From Pseudomonas syringae (GTDB taxonomy: Bacteria; Pseudomonadota; Gammaproteobacteria; Pseudomonadales; Pseudomonadaceae): a stretch of DNA of 64,000 nucleotides. The stretch lies in contig NZ_CP066265.1 of NCBI RefSeq assembly GCF_023278085.1, positions 3,862,001 through 3,926,000 on the forward strand, in the 5' to 3' direction. This document shows, piece after piece, positions 1 to 9,236 of the stretch (its first letter is position 1; every line of letters starts with the position of its first letter). A model generated the notes under the pieces. The model worked only from the letters and a program-made list of their open reading frames with translations. It searched no databases and had not been told where the DNA came from. The position numbers and the translations under genes are program-made.

Positions 1-240
1 ATCCTCGGCGAGGCGCAAGTGTACGGGCCTGAGGCCCTGATGCCGTTCGAGCGTCTGTCGCCTAAAGAACTGGAAGTACTGCGCCTGCTCTCGGCGGGCC
101 ATGCGGTCGGTCAGATCGCAGCCCGGCTCAATCGCAGCAAACAGACCGTCAGCGCCCAGAAAGTCGCGGCCATGCGCAAACTGGGGCTGGCCAACGACGC
201 CGCGCTATTTATTTATGTGCAGGAAAACGGTTTGTCCTGA
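1..240 (+). CDS. LuxR/FixJ-type response regulator, C-terminal part (RocA1/BvgA-like)
   Basis: This is the 3' end of a gene that begins left of the window; reading is open from base 1. The visible 79 residues form a GerE/LuxR helix-turn-helix: the run LSPKELEVLRLLSAG, then the recognition-helix segment LNRSKQTVSAQKVAAMRKLG. Such domains bind DNA as the output of two-component systems. The gene ends 2 bases before the convergent REC-EAL gene, and a BvgS-type hybrid kinase follows. The trio matches the RocS1-RocR-RocA1 (SadARS) arrangement of P. aeruginosa, so this is probably the phosphorylation-controlled transcription factor of that set. The receiver domain is outside the window and cannot be checked. 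Confidence 0.85.
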   Translation: MLGEAQVYGPEALMPFERLSPKELEVLRLLSAGHAVGQIAARLNRSKQTVSAQKVAAMRKLGLANDAALFIYVQENGLS

Positions 241-242
241 GA

Positions 243-1499
243 TCAGGCTTGTGCCAGCACGTCCTGCAGCGGATTGTTGTCACGCTGTGCGATCCACTGC
301 AACAGTTCTGCTGCAGCCATCGGCCGGGCAATGAAGTAGCCCTGAACGGCAGGGTCGCCCAACGCCAGCAGGTAATGGAAATCCTCGGCTGTCTCCACGC
401 CTTCAACCACCACGGACATGGACAACCGTTGTGCCATTAGCATCGCCCCGGCCACCACCGCTGATTTGCGCGCATCGTCGGCCATGCCCCGCACGAATTC
501 GGTGGGTATTTTCAGCTCGCTAAAGGGGAGCTGCAGCAACCTTTCGATGTTCGACGCGCCCATGCCGAAGTCATCGATCGACAATTTGCAGCCTTTCATA
601 CACAACCTTAACAGCCCTTCCAGTTGCCAGGCTTCTGGCCGGGCGGCGTCCTGCTCAAGTATTTCCAGCGTCAGCGCATGTGCCGGCACGCCATGATGCG
701 CAAGCGCCTGCATGATCTGCTCGAAAAAATCGGCCTGTTGCAGCACTTGCGGGTCGATATTGACCGCGACCGACAGCGCCTTGCCCTGCTCGCGCATGAC
801 TTGCGCAGACAACTGCAAGGCCTGGTCGAGCACTCGCCAGGTCAGAGGGACCGTCAAGCCTTCCGCGTCAATGGTCTCGATGAAACGGCCGGGGGCCAGC
901 AGGCCATGCACCGGGTGCTGCCAGCGAACCAGCGCCTCGACACCCAGCACCTCGCCGCGCAAGCTGACCTTGGGCTGAAAATGCGCCATCCATTGCTCGG
1001 CGACTGACGTGATATCAGCAGGTCTGGCGCCTGTCAGGTGAAAGAGCTCGGCGGCCGAGAGCGCGGTAAAGGCGTGATTGCCCGATGGCCGAGCCGCAGG
1101 ACCGGGCTGACGGGAAACGTAAGCTTCAAGCAGCTCGCACAGCGCGGCGGCCGATGCAGGTTTCTGCAAGTAACCCAGCACCTCAAGCCCCTGGGCACCC
1201 GCCAGTTGCGCAACGCCCTCAAGCACACAGGTGGCGGAACTGCTGAGAATGATCAGGGCCTTTGCCAGCGCGGTTTCAGCCAGAAAACGGATCAGTTCGA
1301 GGCCGTCCGGTCCGTCCATCTGCAAGTCGCAGATGGCGATATCGACAGGACCCCGGCTGGTCAAAGACTGCTTCGCCGCCGCAACGCTTTCAGCCGCCAG
1401 CACGTCAAAGACCTGATTGGCATTGAGCATCTGGTGCAGCGCCATCAATTGAAAAGGATGGTCTTCGAGAATCAGAACCTTGAGTGAGTGCACTGTCAT
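243..1499 (-). CDS. rocR: REC-EAL response regulator, cyclic-di-GMP phosphodiesterase (RocR-like)
   Basis: 418 residues. An N-terminal receiver domain (about 5-125; LILEDH acidic pocket, phospho-acceptor Asp in AICDLQMDGPDG) is followed by an EAL domain (about 165-400). The catalytic set looks complete: EALVRW, the Asn in VAVNIDP, the Glu in LEILEQ, DDFGMG, the Lys in LKIPTEF, VEGVET and QGYFIARP. The family hydrolyses c-di-GMP to pGpG. It lies downstream of the hybrid kinase on the same strand and convergent with the LuxR-type regulator, as RocR lies beside RocS1 and RocA1. By analogy it should receive phosphate from the kinase and compete with or oppose the DNA-binding regulator. The symbol is by architecture and context. 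Confidence 0.85.
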   Translation of the reverse strand: MTVHSLKVLILEDHPFQLMALHQMLNANQVFDVLAAESVAAAKQSLTSRGPVDIAICDLQMDGPDGLELIRFLAETALAKALIILSSSATCVLEGVAQLAGAQGLEVLGYLQKPASAAALCELLEAYVSRQPGPAARPSGNHAFTALSAAELFHLTGARPADITSVAEQWMAHFQPKVSLRGEVLGVEALVRWQHPVHGLLAPGRFIETIDAEGLTVPLTWRVLDQALQLSAQVMREQGKALSVAVNIDPQVLQQADFFEQIMQALAHHGVPAHALTLEILEQDAARPEAWQLEGLLRLCMKGCKLSIDDFGMGASNIERLLQLPFSELKIPTEFVRGMADDARKSAVVAGAMLMAQRLSMSVVVEGVETAEDFHYLLALGDPAVQGYFIARPMAAAELLQWIAQRDNNPLQDVLAQA

Positions 1500-1617
1500 G
1501 CCTGCCGAATCCCGGCCATCTTGGCCAGAGGTACCCCAAGTCTAGTCAATCCAGCGGTGGTGACCCATAGGACATGTCCTAAACCTGTCAGCGATTACGG
1601 AACGTGCGGGCTGGCCC

Positions 1618-4600
1618 TCAGCCACTCGGTTCTGCACTGTCGGGCACACGCAGCAACTGCACTTCAATATCGGCCCGCAGATAGGTGATCGCCTTCTCAA
1701 GCGCTGACCAGCACCCGGGCACGCCCGTCTCGCTTTTTTGCCTGACGTGCTGATCCAGCGCAGCACAGGCCTTGGCCAGCGGAACAGCGTCAACCAGGCT
1801 GGCCGCGCCCTTGAGACGATGCAGGGAAGCGCTCAGGTTTTTCCAGTCCATCGACGACACGGCACGCTCGAGCAACGAGTGTTCGTGCAGCAGGTTCTTC
1901 CACAACTCACTCAGCAAGCGTTGCATCTGCTCGGGATTTGCCCGGGTCATGCGGTGCAGTGCGCCCATATCGAACGTCGGCTCGCGTACCACCTCTGCCA
2001 GTTCCTGTGCCAGACGCGTCAGTGACAGCGGCTTGATCAGCAGTCCGTCCATACCTGACTGCTCGCAACGCTCAGCCTCGTCACTCATGGCATTGGCGGT
2101 ACAGCCGATGACCGGACACCGCTGGCGCAGCTCTCTGGCTTCAATCTGGCGTATGGCCTCGGTCAATGCGTAACCGCTGATGCCGGGCATGTTGCAATCG
2201 GTGATGACGGCATCGAATGACTCGTCGCGCCAGATCGCCAGCGCCGCCTCCCCACCCTCGACAGACGCGACACGGTGCCCCAGAAACTCGAGTTGACTGA
2301 CCAATACCAGCCGATTGGCTGACATGTCGTCGACCACCAGCAGGTGCAGGCTGCGCGTATCGACTGCAGGCTGCGAGCGTTCAGCAACGGGCAGTGCCGG
2401 CTCGCTGATCCTGGCGAGCGGCACGTCGATGGTGACGCACGTGCCCTTGCCGGGCTCACTGTGCAGGCTGATCTCACCCTGCATCAGCTCGACCAATTGC
2501 CGGGTGATACTCAGTCCCAGCCCACTCCCGCCATACTGCGCAGCTGTGTCATCGCTGGCCTGAGTGAAGGGTTGAAACACCTGTTGCTGGCGCTCAGGCT
2601 CGATGCCTGCACCGCTGTCTTCGATGCTGATGCGCACACGCGATGCACCTTCAGACTCATCGGCCACCTCCACGCTCAGGACCACCCACCCCTCACGGGT
2701 AAACTTCAAGGCATTACCCAGCAGGTTATGCAGTACCTGACGCAGCCTCAGCGGGTCCAGCCAATAGTGACCGCTGACCTGCGCGGAAATCTCCAGACGC
2801 AGCTCCAGCCCCTTTTCCTGCGCCCGAGCCGAGAAAAGCTGAATGGCTTCCTCGAAAAACTCGCGAAGTGGCGTCACCGCCAACGACAGCTGCAGGCCGC
2901 CCGCTTCGATTCTGGCCAGATCAAGACTTTCACCGATCAGCGCAACCAGCTGCGTGGCTGACCGGTAGGCCACCTGCAATCCTTGGGAAGGTACGCCGCC
3001 CTGACGCACCGCCTGCTCACACTCCAGCTCCAGAAGGCCAATGATTGCCCCCATCGGCGTGCGGATTTCATGACTCATGCTGGCCAGGAAAGCGCTTTTT
3101 GCCTGATTGGCCTGAGCCGCCCGATGCATGGCGCTCTCAAGTTGCTGCTCCAGCAGCTTGCGCTCGGTGATATCGATCCAGCCGCCCAACAAACCCTGCA
3201 ATTGACCATCGGCACCGAAGAACGGAACCGTCCATTGCCAGACCTCCATGCGCTTGCCGGACAGGTGAATCGTGCGGTCACTGAAGACCGGCTGATGATT
3301 TTCCAGCAGCTTGAGGTAGTCAGCGTGCATCTGTTCGGCCAGTTGCCGCGGGATGAGATCGACATCGATCAGGCGTCGCCCATTCATCTGCTCGAAACTG
3401 ATGCCCAGGCTGTGTTCGTAGGAGCGGTTGCAGGAGATCATGCGACCCTTGAGATCCCGCACATAGATAGGGTTAGGAATGCCATCGAGCAGAGCGCGTT
3501 TGAATGCCAGTTGATCATTGAGCAGTCGTTCAGCCTTAAGGCGCTGGAGAATCTGCACCTTGAGGCGACTGCTCCAGACCAGCGACACCAGACCGGTCAG
3601 CAACGCCAGCGCAACGACCCAGAACACCCACTGCGGAATACGCCCCCACAGTGAAGGTTGAGGCAGCGACGAGCCCAGCCATTTCATGCGGATCGAGCGC
3701 AACTCGGCGACCGGGAATTCTTCCAGCGCCTTGTTGAGGATGCCCAGCAACTCGGGTTGGGTCTTGATCACTGAAAAACGGTCAGGCGACCATTTTCCGT
3801 CGACACTTCGGGCCACTTTCAACTGCCCGGACGGAAACAGGTACGCACCTGCCTCATTCTGGATGGTCGCGTCGGCAACACCGTTTTCGACCAATGCGCG
3901 AGCCTGATCATAGGTCTCCACCAAGCGCAGTTGAATCAACGGGTGCTCTTGCCTGATCAGGTCTTCCAGCGCATGCCGGGCAGGAAGCGCCAGGACTTTA
4001 CCGGCCAGACTGTCGAGGGATACCTGCGACGAGTTTTCGGAGCGCACCACGAACATCCAGCTGTTGCCGCCGAACGAATAGGTAAAGTCCAGAAACCGTC
4101 GACGCGCGGCATTCTCCGCAAGCGTGGTATTCATGTCAGCCAGGCCGGCACGCAGCACCTCAATGCTCTGCTGAGTGGAAGGCACTTCCCGGTGAACGAA
4201 CTGCAGACCGGTCATGCGTGAAATACGCGCCAGCACATCGGCGTTCAGGCCCACCCAGTGGCCATTCTTGTCCTTGTAGATGTAGGGCGGATGCTGTGTG
4301 GTGGAGATGGTCACGCTGGGATGCTTGAGCAACCAGCGTCGCTCTGCGCCGGTAAAACGAATCCGTTGCCCTTCGACATCCGCGCCCAGCCCCAGGGTCC
4401 AGCGGCCCAGCACCTCACGGCTGACCGATGGCGCAATGCTGTCCAGCGCACGGTTGATCAGCGTCAGCAAACGCTGTTCGTCATGCCGTACTGCAAACGC
4501 AAACCCAACCGGCGGCAAGCGGCTTTCGAACTTGATCTGCAACCCCAGGTACGGTCGCAGGGCTGTGTATGACCGGACGATCACTTCGTTACCGATAAAG

Positions 4601-5262
4601 ACGTCCACCTCCCCCTGACTCAAGGCTTCCAGAGCGCTGTAAAGGTTCGGCGCAATGATGATCTCGCTGTCCGGGTAGGTGCGGTGCGCGACGTCCGAAT
4701 CGGCATAACCATCAAGCAACACCACTTTCTTGCCTGCCAGGCTTACCGGGGGGCTGAGGTCGTTGCCACGCCCCACCACCACCGAACGGTCAGGCATGTA
4801 GTCGGAGGAGAACGCCAACCCCTTCACGCCGCGTTCGAAGCCGTTGGCACTGGTCAGCAGGTCAAGCTTGCCGTCGCGCAGCGCCTCGATGGCCTCCTCA
4901 CGCTTGGCGAAACCTGTGACCTGCATCGGGATGTTCAACTGGTCACTGACCAGCCCAAGGTAATCGGCGCTGATACCCTGATAACGATTGCGGTCGCTGG
5001 TGATGTCGATCGGCTCGTAATCGGCAATGGCGATGCCGACCCGGATGACTTTGCGCTGATCGAGCCATTGCCGGTCGCGTGGTTCGATGACGAGATCGTC
5101 AGACGCCACGAAAGGTGCGGTCAGGGTAAACGGCAAGCTTTGTGCGGCGCTGAGGGTCTGAGCGAAGAACAGAGCCAGCAATGCCCATACCATGCGCCAT
5201 GCGCGGTCCCTTGCTGTTTTACCTGTCTTCCTGACGACGCTTTGAATACGTGCTTGCTTCAC
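1618..5262 (-). CDS. BvgS/EvgS-type hybrid sensor histidine kinase (RocS1-like)
   Basis: About 1214 residues. Order of parts: basic leader and signal/TM segment (MVWALLALFFAQTLSAA), two periplasmic solute-binding-type (PBPb/SBP_bac_3) domains, a transmembrane helix (WVFWVVALALLTGLVSLVW), a PAS domain, HisKA with the H-box SHEIRTPMG, an HATPase domain (NALKF, GSGLGLSI), a receiver (VVDDMSANR, Asp in ITDCNMPG) and a C-terminal HPt domain (His in LHRLKGAASL). This is the unorthodox phosphorelay layout of BvgS and RocS1. The start is uncertain: a GTG at 5262 is chosen because the frame-maximal GTG at 5310 lies only 12 bases from a terminator hairpin; ATG 5193 is another option. Its ligand is unknown. 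Partners are presumably the flanking REC-EAL and LuxR-type regulators. Confidence 0.9.
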   Translation of the reverse strand: MKQARIQSVVRKTGKTARDRAWRMVWALLALFFAQTLSAAQSLPFTLTAPFVASDDLVIEPRDRQWLDQRKVIRVGIAIADYEPIDITSDRNRYQGISADYLGLVSDQLNIPMQVTGFAKREEAIEALRDGKLDLLTSANGFERGVKGLAFSSDYMPDRSVVVGRGNDLSPPVSLAGKKVVLLDGYADSDVAHRTYPDSEIIIAPNLYSALEALSQGEVDVFIGNEVIVRSYTALRPYLGLQIKFESRLPPVGFAFAVRHDEQRLLTLINRALDSIAPSVSREVLGRWTLGLGADVEGQRIRFTGAERRWLLKHPSVTISTTQHPPYIYKDKNGHWVGLNADVLARISRMTGLQFVHREVPSTQQSIEVLRAGLADMNTTLAENAARRRFLDFTYSFGGNSWMFVVRSENSSQVSLDSLAGKVLALPARHALEDLIRQEHPLIQLRLVETYDQARALVENGVADATIQNEAGAYLFPSGQLKVARSVDGKWSPDRFSVIKTQPELLGILNKALEEFPVAELRSIRMKWLGSSLPQPSLWGRIPQWVFWVVALALLTGLVSLVWSSRLKVQILQRLKAERLLNDQLAFKRALLDGIPNPIYVRDLKGRMISCNRSYEHSLGISFEQMNGRRLIDVDLIPRQLAEQMHADYLKLLENHQPVFSDRTIHLSGKRMEVWQWTVPFFGADGQLQGLLGGWIDITERKLLEQQLESAMHRAAQANQAKSAFLASMSHEIRTPMGAIIGLLELECEQAVRQGGVPSQGLQVAYRSATQLVALIGESLDLARIEAGGLQLSLAVTPLREFFEEAIQLFSARAQEKGLELRLEISAQVSGHYWLDPLRLRQVLHNLLGNALKFTREGWVVLSVEVADESEGASRVRISIEDSGAGIEPERQQQVFQPFTQASDDTAAQYGGSGLGLSITRQLVELMQGEISLHSEPGKGTCVTIDVPLARISEPALPVAERSQPAVDTRSLHLLVVDDMSANRLVLVSQLEFLGHRVASVEGGEAALAIWRDESFDAVITDCNMPGISGYALTEAIRQIEARELRQRCPVIGCTANAMSDEAERCEQSGMDGLLIKPLSLTRLAQELAEVVREPTFDMGALHRMTRANPEQMQRLLSELWKNLLHEHSLLERAVSSMDWKNLSASLHRLKGAASLVDAVPLAKACAALDQHVRQKSETGVPGCWSALEKAITYLRADIEVQLLRVPDSAEPSG

Positions 5263-5321
5263 TGCGACTGACTCTTTTCGGTGGGCTGAAAAACCCTCGA
5301 AGTTTGGCACGTAGAAACAGG

Positions 5322-5345
5322 AAGGCCCGCCATATGGCGGGCCTT
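5322..5345 (-). terminator. Terminator hairpin after thrC
   Basis: A perfect inverted repeat (arms AAGGCCCGCC / GGCGGGCCTT around ATAT) sits between the end of thrC and the sensor kinase gene. In the minus-strand direction the stem is followed by CCTGTTT, so it fits an intrinsic terminator for hom-thrC. Confidence 0.7.
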
Positions 5346-5367
5346 AAGTTGTTACACGACGCTTCTA

Positions 5368-6777
5368 TCAGAGCGGTTTGCCGCGGTTGCCATGCTGGCT
5401 GACAAACGCCTGTATGGCTTTCAGGTCATTGGGCAACACGGTGCAGCGTTCGTCGCGTTCGAACAAATCAGACAAATGTGCAGGCAACTCAAGCGCTTTT
5501 CCTACGCCTGCCTTCTCCACTGCCTCCGGGAATTTGACCGGATGCGCGGTCCCCAGGATCACCATTGGCGTATCCAGACTGCGACGACACTCGCGCGCGG
5601 CCTTCACCCCGATAGCCGTGTGCGGGTCAAGCAATTCGCCGGTCTTCGCGAACACGTCAATGATGGTCTCGCAGGTCTGCTCATCGCTGACCGCCAGCGA
5701 GTCGAACAGCTTGCGGGTTTCGGTCCAGCGCTCTTCTTCGACACTGAAACCGCCGCCCTGCCGGAACGTGCTCATCAGTTCGGCAATGGCCGAACCATTG
5801 CGACCATGCATATCGAACAGCAGACGCTCGAAGTTCGACGAAACCATGATGTCCATGGACGGCGACAACGTGGCGTGCAGGGTTTCCTTGACGTACTGAT
5901 TACCGCTCATGAAGCGGTGCAGGATGTCGTTGCGGTTGGTGGCGACGATCAACTGGTTGATCGGCAAGCCCATGTTGCGCGCCAGGTAGCCGGCAAAGAT
6001 GTCGCCGAAATTACCGGTTGGCACCGAGAACGATACTGAACGCGCCGGACCGCCCAGTTGCAGGGCTGCATGGAAGTAGTAGACGATCTGGGCCATGATC
6101 CGCGCCCAGTTGATCGAGTTGACGGCTACCAGACGCGTGCCCTTGAGGAAGCTCTGATCGGCAAAGCTGGCTTTGACCATCTCCTGACAGTCGTCAAAAT
6201 TGCCTTCCACCGCGATGTTATGAATGTTCTCACCGAAGATGGTCGTCATCTGCCGGCGCTGAACATCCGACACACGATTGTTCGGGTGCAAAATGAAGAT
6301 GTCGACGTTGTCACACCGACGGCAGCCTTCGATGGCCGCAGAACCGGTATCGCCCGAGGTGGCCCCCATGATGACTACCCGCTCGCCACGCTTGGCCAGC
6401 ACGTAATCCAGTAAACGGCCGAGCAATTGCAGTGCGAAGTCCTTGAACGCCAGGGTCGGGCCGTGGAACAGTTCGAGCACCCATTCGTTGCCGTTGAGCT
6501 GGCGCAGGGGCGCAACAGCACTGTGGGCAAACACGCCATAGGTTTCTTCGAGGATCTTCTTGAAATCGGCATCCGGAATGCTGCCCGTAACGAACGGCCG
6601 CATCACCCGGAAAGCCAGTTCGTGATAAGGCAGGCCTGCCCAGGACGCAATTTCTTCCTGAGTGAAACGCGGCAGGTTTTCCGGCACATAAAGGCCGCCG
6701 TCGCTGGCAAGACCAGTCAACAGCACGTCTTCGAAATTCAATGCAGGCGCTTGCCCGCGAGTACTGATATAGCGCAT
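5368..6777 (-). CDS. thrC: Threonine synthase
   Basis: 469 residues from ATG 6777 (the frame is open further upstream, but MRYISTRG is the usual start of the family). It converts O-phosphohomoserine to threonine with PLP, in the cytoplasm, as the last step of threonine synthesis. The PLP-lysine motif is seen in LAFKDFALQ, with GATSGDTGSAA as the phosphate/cofactor loop and VPTGNFGD further on. It follows hom on the same strand, 130 bases apart; the gap carries heptamer-type repeats. The pair is the standard Pseudomonas hom-thrC unit. Confidence 0.97.
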   Translation of the reverse strand: MRYISTRGQAPALNFEDVLLTGLASDGGLYVPENLPRFTQEEIASWAGLPYHELAFRVMRPFVTGSIPDADFKKILEETYGVFAHSAVAPLRQLNGNEWVLELFHGPTLAFKDFALQLLGRLLDYVLAKRGERVVIMGATSGDTGSAAIEGCRRCDNVDIFILHPNNRVSDVQRRQMTTIFGENIHNIAVEGNFDDCQEMVKASFADQSFLKGTRLVAVNSINWARIMAQIVYYFHAALQLGGPARSVSFSVPTGNFGDIFAGYLARNMGLPINQLIVATNRNDILHRFMSGNQYVKETLHATLSPSMDIMVSSNFERLLFDMHGRNGSAIAELMSTFRQGGGFSVEEERWTETRKLFDSLAVSDEQTCETIIDVFAKTGELLDPHTAIGVKAARECRRSLDTPMVILGTAHPVKFPEAVEKAGVGKALELPAHLSDLFERDERCTVLPNDLKAIQAFVSQHGNRGKPL

Positions 6778-6794
6778 GGGATCAAACCTGTGGT

Positions 6795-6906
6795 TTGAGC
6801 TGAAAGCTTCAAGCCCCAAGCCTCAAGCTTCAAGCCCCAAGTTCAGGACGACTGGCGTCTGACTTGTAGCTTGCAGCTTGCGGCTTGCAGCTGACGGCTT
6901 GCAGCT
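6795..6906. repeat. Degenerate CAAGCTT/CAGCTTG-type heptamer repeats between hom and thrC
   Basis: The spacer holds several near-copies of an AAGCTTGCAGC-like unit in both orientations: GAAAGCTTCAAGCCCCAAGCCTCAAGCTTCAAG written in parts on one side, and GTAGCTTGCAGCTTGCGGC on the other. The unit is related to the perfect heptamer array at 17567-17640. The two arms could fold back on each other in the hom-thrC transcript. Confidence 0.6.
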
Positions 6907-6910
6907 GATG

Positions 6911-8215
6911 TTAATTAAGATGCTCGACGCGAATACGCACCACCGGACCTACCACATCCTGCAACGCTTCCAGCGCGTGGATGGCGTCATTGATGCGCTG
7001 TTCCAGAACGCGATGCGTCAGCAGGATCATCGGCACCAGGCCATCGTGTTCTTCGACTTCCTTTTGCATGATCGATTCGATGTTTATGCCGCGCTCGGAC
7101 AGAATGCTCGCCACCTGAGCCAGAACGCCCGGATGATCCTTGGCCTGAATCCGCAGATAGTAGGCGCTTTCACAGGCCTCGATCGGCAGGATCGGGTGGG
7201 CGGACAGCGAATCAGGCTGGAAGGCCAGATGCGGCACACGGTTTTCCGGATCAGACGTCATGGCACGCACCACGTCCACCAGATCGGCCACGACCGACGA
7301 AGCGGTCGGCTCCATGCCTGCGCCAGCACCGTAGAACAGTGTTGAACCCGATGCATCGCCATTGACCATGACCGCGTTCATCACACCGTTGACGTTGGCG
7401 ATCAGCCGGTCAGCCGGGATCAGTGTCGGGTGCACGCGCAGTTCAATGCCCTGCGCCGTGCTGCGCGCAACACCCAGGTGCTTGATGCGGTAGCCCAACG
7501 CCTCGGCGTAATTCACGTCTGCGGTGGTCAGTTTGGTAATGCCTTCGGTGTAGGCCTTGTCGAACTGCAGCGGGATGCCAAAGGCGATGGAGGCCAGAAT
7601 CGTCAGTTTGTGTGCCGCGTCGATGCCTTCGACGTCGAACGTCGGATCCGCCTCGGCATACCCCAGCGCCTGGGCTTCAGCCAGAACATCCGGAAATGTA
7701 CGGCCCTTCTCGCGCATTTCGGTGAGGATGAAGTTGCCAGTGCCGTTGATGATGCCTGCGACCCAGTTGATGCGGTTTGCCGACAGGCCTTCACGGATGG
7801 CCTTGATGACCGGAATACCGCCCGCAACCGCTGCTTCGAACGCGACAATGACGCCTTTCTCGCGTGCCTTGGCGAAAATCTCGTTGCCATGCACAGCGAT
7901 CAGCGCTTTGTTGGCGGTCACCACATGCTTGCCGTTTTCAATGGCCTTGAGGACCAGTTCACGGGCAATGGTGTAGCCGCCGATCAGCTCGACGACGATA
8001 TCGATTTCAGGGTTGGTCGCAACGGCGAACACATCACTGGTCGTAGGTGTACCGGCAATCTGGCAGTTGGGATTGGGGGTGCGAACCGCAATCTGCGCAA
8101 CTTCGATTCCACGCCCGGCACGGCGGGCAATCTCCTCGGCGTTACGCTGAAGTACGTTGAAGGTACCGCCACCGACAGTACCCAGCCCACATATACCTAC
8201 TTTGACCGGTTTCAC
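6911..8215 (-). CDS. hom: Homoserine dehydrogenase
   Basis: 434 residues from a GTG at 8215 that is preceded by GGGGAG, a good ribosome site; the upstream open frame is not coding-like. N-terminal NAD(P)-binding domain (GLGTVGGG at about 11-18), catalytic domain with GIINGTGNFIL and a C-terminal ACT domain (about 350-430; DHPGVLAQVASILSERGINI) that in this family gives allosteric control by threonine. It reduces aspartate semialdehyde to homoserine, the branch-point step to threonine and methionine. dsbC lies upstream and thrC downstream, all on one strand. Confidence 0.97.
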   Translation of the reverse strand: MKPVKVGICGLGTVGGGTFNVLQRNAEEIARRAGRGIEVAQIAVRTPNPNCQIAGTPTTSDVFAVATNPEIDIVVELIGGYTIARELVLKAIENGKHVVTANKALIAVHGNEIFAKAREKGVIVAFEAAVAGGIPVIKAIREGLSANRINWVAGIINGTGNFILTEMREKGRTFPDVLAEAQALGYAEADPTFDVEGIDAAHKLTILASIAFGIPLQFDKAYTEGITKLTTADVNYAEALGYRIKHLGVARSTAQGIELRVHPTLIPADRLIANVNGVMNAVMVNGDASGSTLFYGAGAGMEPTASSVVADLVDVVRAMTSDPENRVPHLAFQPDSLSAHPILPIEACESAYYLRIQAKDHPGVLAQVASILSERGINIESIMQKEVEEHDGLVPMILLTHRVLEQRINDAIHALEALQDVVGPVVRIRVEHLN

Positions 8216-8351
8216 TGATGAACTCCCCGAAAAACAGCCGAACCTGAATCGGCTGTGAAAAACCGCCGCATGTCGCCATACGACTACAAATCCGACGAAG
8301 CGCCGATAAGCGCTCGCCTCACATTCATGAGGCGGCCTTGACGACGCAGAA

Positions 8352-9092
8352 CTATTTGGCGCCCATTGCCAGTTTGGCAACCTGAGCAGCGGGCTGATAG
8401 CCCGGAATGACCTGACCGTCGGCCAGAACGATCGCTGGCGTACCGTTCACGCCGATCGACTGACCGATTTCGTACTGCTTGCTGACCGGATTGTCGCATT
8501 TGGCAGCCTTGATGTCCTTGCCGTCGACCATACGATCCATGGCGCTTTTGCGGTCCTTGGAACACCAGACGGCCTGCAACTGCTCATCGCCCGGAGAGCC
8601 AAGGCCCTGACGCGGGAATGCCATGTAACGGACTTCTACACCCATCTTGTTCAACTGGGCCACTTCTTCGTGCAGCTTGTGGCAGTACGGGCAGGTGGTA
8701 TCGGTGAATACGGTGATGTGCGACTTGGTCTCACCGACAGCCGGGTACACCACCATATCGGTAAGAGGAATGGCATTGATGGTCTTGGAAATGGCCAGAC
8801 GCTCGGTTTTCTCGGTCAGGTTGACCGGCTTGCCGTTCTGCACCTGAAACAGGTAACCCTGCACCACGAACTGACCGTCAGCACTGGCATACAGCACGCG
8901 GCCGCCCTTGAGCTTGACCTCGTAAAGACCGGTGAGCGGGCTCGGCGAAATACTCTCGACCGGCAGTTCGAGCTGGAGCGAATCCAGCGTCTTGCGAATG
9001 GCCTGATCGGGCGCGGCATCCGCCACGGCAAACATACTGAATGTGCCGGCCAGCATGACAGCGGCGGCAGCGAAAATCTGAGACAAACGCAC
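8352..9092 (-). CDS. dsbC: Thiol:disulfide interchange protein DsbC
   Basis: 246 residues from a GTG at 9092 with an AGGAG site just upstream; this start gives a clean signal peptide (LSQIFAAAAVMLAGTFSMFAVADA). An N-terminal dimerisation domain is followed by a thioredoxin fold with the active-site motif CPYC (in FTDTTCPYCHKLH) and a second Cys pair further on (VWCSKD... AAKC), as in E. coli DsbC. It isomerises wrong disulfides in the periplasm. It sits between xerD and hom, the usual Pseudomonas order. Confidence 0.96.
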   Translation of the reverse strand: MRLSQIFAAAAVMLAGTFSMFAVADAAPDQAIRKTLDSLQLELPVESISPSPLTGLYEVKLKGGRVLYASADGQFVVQGYLFQVQNGKPVNLTEKTERLAISKTINAIPLTDMVVYPAVGETKSHITVFTDTTCPYCHKLHEEVAQLNKMGVEVRYMAFPRQGLGSPGDEQLQAVWCSKDRKSAMDRMVDGKDIKAAKCDNPVSKQYEIGQSIGVNGTPAIVLADGQVIPGYQPAAQVAKLAMGAK

Positions 9093-9236
9093 GAAAACTC
9101 CTATGACGGCGGGCAGACTGAAGGCTGCGATAAACAGGGGGCCAGCCTTGATCTGCGAAACCGGCAAAGCCTATCACATTAGGGCTTAAAGACCGCCCTG
9201 CACTGACGTAAGACTTTTCTCGAATCAGACGAGAAA

